Below, one piece after another: positions 27,001-36,000 of a stretch of 64,000 nt of DNA; the first letter of the stretch is position 1; the number at the start of each line of letters is the position of its first letter. The stretch comes from a virus. The notes beneath the pieces are model-generated. The model was not told the origin of the DNA. It saw nothing but the letters and a program-made list of their open reading frames with translations, and searched no databases. Made by a program: the position numbers and the translations under genes. Where the stretch lies: IMG/VR virus record IMGVR_UViG_3300010412_000005, positions 1 to 64,000 of that record; one strand, 5' to 3'.

Positions 27001-30000
27001 TCGAAAAGCGGGTTGCCGGTTTGAGGAGCCAGCTCGCAGAAGCCGCCGCTGTTGCGCCTACGGCTGAGAATGCGCGGTCTATCCTGACCACCCTGGTGTC
27101 CAGGACCCAAAACAAGTTACGGCTCGCCAGAATCAATTCTCAGCGTTTGCAGGAGCAGCACGATTCCCTGATCGCTCAGGCTCAGGCAGCACTTGATGCA
27201 GTCCCAGTCGGTCCAGCAAGCCCAACCACCCTGGCTAAGATCGCTGATCTCAGGGCAAGAGCTGAGACTCTTGGCAAAAAGAAGATGGCTCAGGTCAAGA
27301 CCGTTGAGAGCCTTCAGGCAGAGATCAAGGAATACCAGCGCCAGATCGAGGACATCAAGAGGATGCCCAAGGATGCGCCCATTGATCGCGAAGCTATCAG
27401 ATCTCAGATCAAAGACCTTGAGGCTCGACGTCAACGTGTATCAGAAAAAATTCCAGGCAGGGCTGAGGCGATGGATACCCTGCGTAAAAGGTTGGTAGAC
27501 TTGGAGTTGCAGTATCGCAAGGCGTTCTTGGAAGAGGTAGATGAGCGATCTGGTGGCAAAGTCTCCGAGTTCATGCAGAAGCGAGAGGCTGCTGGTGCTG
27601 AATACAGAGGAACATCATGGGCCATTGCAAACATCAGGGCCGCATTGGCGACATACGGATACCAGTTCGATGTCCAGCCATACGTGAGGAAGTTCGTAGA
27701 AAGGGAAGTCACTGATCCTGTCACTGGTCAAAAGGCAGTCATTAAGGAATACACCAGACGTATCGGTGGGACAGTAGGGGCGGTAATTGCTCAGAGACTA
27801 AGGGCTGGCGATGTTGAGGTTGCGGAACAGTTTGAGGCTAATGACTTTCTGACTATCAGACCAGTTCCAAACTTCTTCGTAAGAGAAGGTGAGGAGATCA
27901 ACTGGCCAGAAGCCGCCAAGTCTTTCCTGACGCTGATCGAGAAACCAACAGAAGCCCAGAAGAAATCTGCTGAAGGCGTTACGAGTTCAGACTCATTCGT
28001 TGCGTGGTTTAAGGAGAACATCGTTCCAGCCGTCATGGGGATTCAGGAGCGTTTGTCGAAGGCTGAAGCTGCTTTGACTGAACTGCAAAACAGCGTGTCT
28101 GACTTCGGGCTGACCAAGCAGTCGACGTGGTCCTATGATGCGAAGTCGAACGAATTCAAGTGGGGCATTGACTCGTTCCTGGCACCAGATCCGAACTACG
28201 TGGTCTGGATGTCTGAGATCAACTCACGAAGCCCTCTCGGTTCTGACCCTTCCAGCACCGTTGTAATCCCTCCTGGAGCAGGGCAGAGCTTGCCGCTTGA
28301 GCCAGACTTCGAAGGTGAACAGGTCAAGATTCCGCATGTTCACCCTGGAGATCGCCCTCAAACCAAAGAGGGTATGTTCAACCCTGGCAAAGGAGACGTC
28401 ACGTGGCAGATCGCATACTACACCCAGGATGATGATGGCAGGATGGGTGACACGATTGTGGTCTTGCAGCGCAGCCATCATAGGGTGTTTCACATCGTCA
28501 CGATTAAGGATGGTGTTGTCGTTGAAGATGTTAGGGCTCCTCAAGACAAGACAACTGGACGGACAAACTACAAGACAGCTGTCCAGGCTGCTCAGTCAAA
28601 ACTCAAGGGTAAGATTCAGTCTGCGTTCTGGACAGCTGAGCGAGGTTTCCAGATCCCAACTGTCTACAGCCTGTCTCCTCTCACTGATGGAACAGTTCCT
28701 TCAAACGTGAGTGGGCAGGGAAGCGTTCTTTGGACTCCTGCCGTAGAGCTGGACAGTATCGAGGATGCTCTCTATCGAGCTGCTGCAGCTGGTGAACTCC
28801 GACCAGGGATGAGCAAGGATGCCATCTCTAAGGCAGTAACCAAGGCTGTTGCTGGCATAAGCCCTTGGCACTATAGCGCTTACAAAAAGAGCTTCCAGGC
28901 TCAGCGCTATTGGAGATCTCAAGCCGAGAACATCATTCGCAACGCTACACAAGACGCGATCATGGCGACACAGATCGCCAGTTCTGGTCGAAAGCCAAAC
29001 ACTGAAGTTCTCGCACGGGCATTTGGAATCGCAAACCCAACATTCACGCCGAAGAAGATGCCTAAGCTTGAACTGGCTCAAGCTGAATACATCAGAAGGG
29101 CTCTGAGTGTTCCACGTGGAACAACGGACTTCCAGGAGACAGTCGAAGTTGAATCGACGTTTGAAGTCAAATACCCGCGCACGACGCAAACCAGAGAGAA
29201 CGGTTCTCGCGTTGTGTCAATCGAGCTGGATCATCCGACAGCACCAGCCGTTTTGGGGACTCCGTATTTCAGAAGGACTACGCCGCTGGTAGCCAAGCAG
29301 GAAGACTCAATCATCATTACCAAAGATGGCAGAGCATACGGATGGTTCGTGTTTACTGAAGCCACCACAGCTGCTGAGAAGAACAACATCTTCGCAACAA
29401 TCGACGGAAATCCATCTGCCACTGCATACACTGAGACAGTCACTAAGCGTGCACCGCGCATGAAAATGGACCCCGCTGACAGGGTGGAGCACGCTGAGGA
29501 TTATCTGCAATCTCGTGTTGTTCAACGACTTGAGCAGCCAACGAACAATCCTACCACCCAGCAGCTTGCAGCTGAAGCCGCAGCTACGGTCGACAAGCTT
29601 AGAGAAACGAAGACTGGCAGAGATATTCTGCAGAACTTCCTTGAGGATGCGCGTGATGTCCGACTTGGCAGAAGCCGGTTCGTCAACAACATGCTGCGGC
29701 TCTTCAACACTGCTTCATTCAGTGAGCAATACGCCGTTCAGGTTGATGACAGCACAGTCGAGCGATACGTGGATGTCTCCATTCCAAACGTGATGGAGAA
29801 GACCAGGGTTCTGGTCGAAGCAAACACCACCAACGAAGAGGCGTATGCTGCTGCTGTTTCCCAGTTGGTAGACCAGATGTCGATGGCTGTGTCTCCACAG
29901 ATGCTCAGGATATTCGGAGTCAGTGGAGCTACCTACAGCGAGATGTCCTACGAGCCAAACCTGGACGGCTACGTCAGGCTCAAGAAGGGCATGGAGGCTC

Positions 30001-33000
30001 CTGAGAACCGCGTTCGAATCAAGGAGCTGAACGACATTGCTGACCTGGGCAAGAACCACCCAAGCTACAAGCTGGTCAAGGGCAGGTTCACGATGGGTGT
30101 TGGGTATGAGCGCATGGCTGAATTGCTTGCGGAGGTTGGGCTTAACCCAAGCCTGCTGACAAAGCCGAAGCCGGGTCAGAACGTGCAGCTTGAGTTCGTT
30201 GGGGACGATGGCGTGACCAAGATCATGCACACCATCGCGACTCCGAAGACCAATGAGCGTGTGCTGCGTAGGAAGACGAAGGCTGGCAAGGTTGTCGAGA
30301 CGAAGATTCCGTTCGAGTCTGTGGTGGTTGGAAAAATGTTCGACTACTACGTCGAACGCATCCAGCAGATCTACAAGCGCATCCAGGATCATCAGGTAGC
30401 CAGGGCAAACATGAAGGCTCTGGTTGCAAGAAGGCTGTTCGCTGAGGCTTTCAGGCTTCCAATCATCGAAGGTCCGTTTAAGGGTGTTCTCCTTCAGGCC
30501 AAGAACCAGCAGAGGAATCCAAGACATCAGATGCTTGGGCGAGCCAAGGCTGTCATCGGGGCAGAGCAGGCTGCTGCTGGAAAGAAAGCTGAGGAGGAAT
30601 ACCTGCCTGAAATTGATACGAGCGGCTTCTACGAGTATCGACTCGTCAGCAATAAGATCTGGACGAAGGCCAAGTTCGAGACCGACGAAAACGTCAAGTT
30701 CCAGGCGTCATTCATTCCGCTCGGAACTGTTTTGCTTCAGGTTGAAAGCGAAGGCGAGTTCCACAATCGTCAGACAGTCAGCACCAACGCAATGGAGGCT
30801 GAGGAGGTTGAGCTTGAGCGAAAGAAAGGCGAGACTGACGAGGAATATGAAGAGCGAGTTGAGATGGCAAAGCTCAAGTCTCGCTTTGATGTTAAGGCTG
30901 TAGAAGCTTTCTTGGCTGTAGAGAAACAGCCTAAGACAGGACGACACTTTGCACGCATAGTCATTCGCGGTGGAACTAAAGCAAAGCCTGAATGGGAAAC
31001 TATCTACCGCGTAGACCTTCAGAAGCTTCAGAATAGCGGACTTGCAAAACCATTTACCAAAGAAGAAACCAAGAGTGGGAAGACTGATGGCTGGTATATC
31101 AACAGGCATGCAGTCAACAACTCTGCATGGTGGGAAGTCGCTAAGCCTGATAGGCGTGACTATCTGAGTCCTGAAGACTTTGCAAACTACTATCCACACA
31201 AGCTCGGGCTTCTTCCTGGAGATGTGCTTGCACAGGCTCGGTGGGTTTCGATGGTGTCTGAAGGAAGTGATGCAGAGAGAATCATCAATGAGCGCGTCAG
31301 TGGATTGAGCAGCACATCGGTAGGGACGTTCAATCAGAAGATCACTGAAGCTGCACCAGATACATTCTCTGCTACCCGTTTCAACATGGAAGATGTTGAG
31401 GGTGGAAACTTGATGGATTGGCTTGAGGAGAATCTAAGCAAGTCAGCCAAAGGTATAGAGATCCTCAAGCGTATTCACTCCATTGACCCTCTTGCTGAGT
31501 TGACACCTGAAGGTAGAGATCCTTGGCAAATCGTCAGGGATGAGATCCTTGTCATAAACGGAATTCCTATTGGCAAGGATGCTACTAAGACTCAGGAACA
31601 GCTTGCTCTTGCTGACAAGATTGAGAAATCTCTGAATCGGGTTCATGAGTCTCGCGTGTCTGGTGGTGTTCAATTCCGTGGCGGTGGTCGCAGGACACGC
31701 ATAAGCGATGTCAATCCAGACGTCATCAACAAGCCTGCTATAGGCAAGGCTGCAATTCGCGAGCTGATCAACACTGAGAACAACGGATTAAGCCCAAGAG
31801 CGAAGCGGCTTGCCAACCTGATGCTCGATGTGCTTCCTGATACGATCCTTGAAGATCTTACGTTTGTGATCACTCCTGGATACGAGATCGGCAACGACGC
31901 GACAGTCGAATACACCGGGTCATTTAGCCATGCTTGGAGAATCGCAAGGTTCGTCAGCACATCTGGAAGTGTTCACACAGCTGCTGAGGAACTCGCGCAT
32001 GCTGCTGCCATGTTCCTTCCTGCTGAGCACAAGGGAGCCGTTGAGGAATATCGGCAAATTGAGATACGTCAGGCTCTTGAGAACCCAACCACTCCTGAGA
32101 TCGTAAAGACTTTCCTGAAGGACATGGAGGCTAACGGTGGTGCGTTCACCAGTGAAGACTTCATGCACCGCAGGGGTAATCAATACCTGCTGCCTTACTA
32201 CCACCTGATCAACACAGATGAGTTCTTTGCCCATAACATGGTTGCTGCCACTGATCGTAAAGGCAGGACAAACCTGCAGAAGGCAGTTGATAAAGCAAAG
32301 AGCATCATCTCTGGGTTCCTGAAGGGAATCAAAAAGGCGATGCGCATGATGAACGCGCAGCGCGATTCTTACTTCGACGAACTGATCGCCAAGTTCGAAG
32401 CCGGTGACTTTGAGGTTACAGCCAACGGTGGGTTCTTGCATGAGATCAATAAGGACGTAGACATGGGCGCTGTTGCCGTCGCGTGGACTGCTGGTCAGGT
32501 CAAGCGCCAAGCAGAGACTATCCCAGTTTCTACTGCGGGTGGTCCTGCTTTGGCGTTTACCAAGGCGCAGCGAGGGACTGTAATCGCGGCTGGAAATGTA
32601 GAACCATATACCATCCTTTCCGCCCTTACTGCCAAAAGAGAGGCACAAGGAAGAAAGCTCAGCGCAAAGGCAAAGCAGATCTGTCTGATCGACAACTTCC
32701 AAGAAGTGATCGAAACCGTCCGTAATGTGTTCAAGGTTCCGATTGGACAGTTCAAAGACACGATCACCAATCTTCCAGCTGTATGGCTGAAGGAACAAAC
32801 AATCTTAGCTGCAAGCTCGTCCGTGAACTTCATACGCGAGCGAATGAACAAGGTTAAGAAAGCCAGGGATACATGGATGGCTAAGCTAACGTCTCCTAAG
32901 TTCATTCAGGACATGAGGAAGTTTGCTAAGCTGAAGATCGAGGTTCTTGGCCAAGAGGCAATCGCTGCAAGACTCGAAGAGCGCATTAAATCTCATCTTG

Positions 33001-36000
33001 CTTTGCTGCGTGCGCGTCTTGCAGATCCGAATCTTGATCCCAACAGCCCATTGGCAGCCAATGCAGCTCGCGAAATAGATCTTTATGAATCATATATGAC
33101 CTACTCTATGGGCATCGCCCAGAAGGTAGAGCAGATGATCACAGCATTGTCGCTGACTGAGCAGGGCAACGAGCTGCTGCAGAATCCTTGGGGAAATCTT
33201 GATCCTCGCGCAGTAACGAAAGCATATAAAGACACTGCTCCTCCTCCAGAACAGCTTCAGGTTGGCAATGCAATCATAGAGGCAGCTGCATACTTCATAG
33301 CAACTGAACCAGCTATAAGGCAGTTGATGGCAGCTGCTGTGTATCAGGCTGACCCTGAAGTAGCAAACTTGACTGATCAGTTGACGATGGACATGACCAA
33401 CATGATGGACGAGTTGGTCAAAGCTCCAGCTGGGTTACGTGCAGTCGGCAAGGGCGACGACTTGGTTAACAAGTTCATGCGTCTGATCAGAGCCACGCAG
33501 AAGTCGACTGCTGCCGAGACGAAGGCAAAGACTGTTATGCGAGCGCAGCAGATTAAGCTTCGTAAAGTGATCAACAGGGCTCAGATGCTTGATGAAGCAT
33601 ACGAGTTCTACCAGGAGCTGATGGCAGATCCTGATTGGATCGCATACGAAGGTGAGATTGCCGATCTTGCTGGTGCTCTTCACATTCCAGAGAACTGGAA
33701 ACATGTCGGTAGCGATCCTGTGTCAGGCATTGTGAAGATGCCGCTTCCGATGACTGCTCCGAAGGTAACGACCAGTGGAACTGAGAACGCATACCATGTT
33801 GTAAAACTGCACGACAACTTGGCCAGATGGGAGGCTGAGCGCGTAAAGGTTCAGGAGTCCATTGATCAGATGACTCAGTGGCTAGTAAACAATGGCAACG
33901 ATGAAACTCTTGATGCCAAGTATTTCAAGTCGATGATTAAGTATGGGCAGATGCTGCTCGACTCATCCTTGGTAAACGACATACAAGGCAATCACCAGGG
34001 TGGGTTCAACTTCATCAACGCGATCTTCAATAAGTGGACCGCAATGTGGGAAGGTATTGCTCGTTCGGCTCCAGTGCGTGCAATTCAGAATTCGCGTATT
34101 GCTGTCAGAGCGTGGAGCGATTCGATGTTGCTCATGAACAAGTGGTATCAGAAGTGGGGTGATCGGATTGCAACACTTCTGCATAAAGCCACAGACTCTC
34201 ACAGCGACATCGTTGATATCAGTGACAGAAACAAGTCTGTCTACGACTGGTTCAATGAGGTAGGCAGAGAATTGTTCCACCTTGCCAACGAGGGATACGA
34301 TCCGAAAGCAGGAGATACTCTTCCTGATGCTCAAATAGAGATCACGCAGGACGATATCAACTGCCTAAAGGAAATGGTTACTGCAGCAGACGAGGCATAC
34401 GAGATTGATGTCACGCGAGGGCGAGAAGTAATTCCTTCAAGGACCGTAACTGACGAGTTCATTCCTGGAATGCCGTATCAACGTCGTGCTATGAAGCTTG
34501 TTCAATACATGCTTCCACGCACGTTCAACAAAGCTGCAATGGACTTTACTAAGAAGTGGCTCATTGAGCATGCTGGTTACGACGCTGATCGTAATAACTA
34601 CAGTTTCAGGGATATGGCTGGAGCTACTGAGCTTCTCGATCAGCACTGGTATCTGTTGAAGGCGTTCCTCAGCGACAGAGACCTTGGTTTCACTGACAAG
34701 AAGAGCCCACTGGAAGTAGGTGCATACCCGGCATTGCTTGAAAAGATCAGAAATGAAGAGATAACCAACGTAGAAGACTTCCTGGCTGCGCTCGATACGT
34801 TCAGCATCACTGAAGAAAACTTCGATGCACGACAGCAGTTCTGGAAGGACTTCTTCCATCTGCAGAAGGGAATCTACAATAAGGCTGTTACTGACAAATC
34901 GTCAGAGACGGATTCACAGCGTAAAGGGGTTTACATTCCATTCGAGCAGGAGAACTCATTCACGCGTGGTCGCGGTCAAAGGATCGCGCCGTATGCATGG
35001 TATAATCACGGATTCCACAGCACGGCACAGACAATGTCGTTCATGCTGAATGGATCTTCCCACTATCTGAACTGGGTAAGCAGATCAGTAGAGGACTCTA
35101 TCCTTGTATTGAAGGACATGCAGGACGATTACCAGAAACGCATTGATGCGTTGGAAGGAAAGAGAGAGCCGAGTAAGGAGACAAGGAAGCGTAGGCTGAT
35201 TGAGGAAACCAAAGCGAATCGTCAGGCGATGCGCCTGAACGAGGAGCGAATTAAGCTTGAGGATATCGACAGCACTATCAAAGCGCTAAGAGACTTCAGA
35301 ACTGAACTTCAGAAGGTATTCGCCTCTGAAGGTAAGCTGCTTGAAGAAGAGACGCTGCAGTGGAACAGGTTCTTTGGCCTGTATATGGGTGGTGCTATCT
35401 CAAGCTTCCGCACTGGCATTCAGAACATGCTGCAGTCAGCAATCGGTTACTCGTCTTGGAGGTTGCAGCGTCTGCGTGGTGGAATCTTCAGTGTGTGGCC
35501 ACAGCATGCGTTTAGGCTGACCTGGGATCTTGCACAGATGGCACCATACTCAGCTATCCGTGCAATCTACGATGCTGCTCCATTCATTGGGAAGGTGCAT
35601 TACATCAAAGCTCTCAAGGAAATGGGCATGCTGTTCAGCGTGTCGAACTATCAGAAGTATGGTCTGGCTAACATCCCTCGTCAGGTAACGCTCACGTTGA
35701 ATGAGTTGTTCTCTGACATGGTTCAAGACCTTGCTGATGGAGCGTGGAAGCGAGGAAGGATTTACAGAGAACTCGCAGAGCGCGGACTTAACAACCCGTT
35801 CAACACGCGCTACCACCTTGAGTCGGTTGCGGAGTCGTTCACAAGCCTTGGAAGGATTACATACAAGGAGACTGACAAGCCTGTTGCTGCAGAAGGTCCT
35901 GTTGATTGGGTGTGGAAACAGATGTGGAACGTGCTCAAGACTACCGGCAAGGGTATGCTTGGAGCTGTTGATATCGGCATGGCGCTTACGATAAGGCCAT

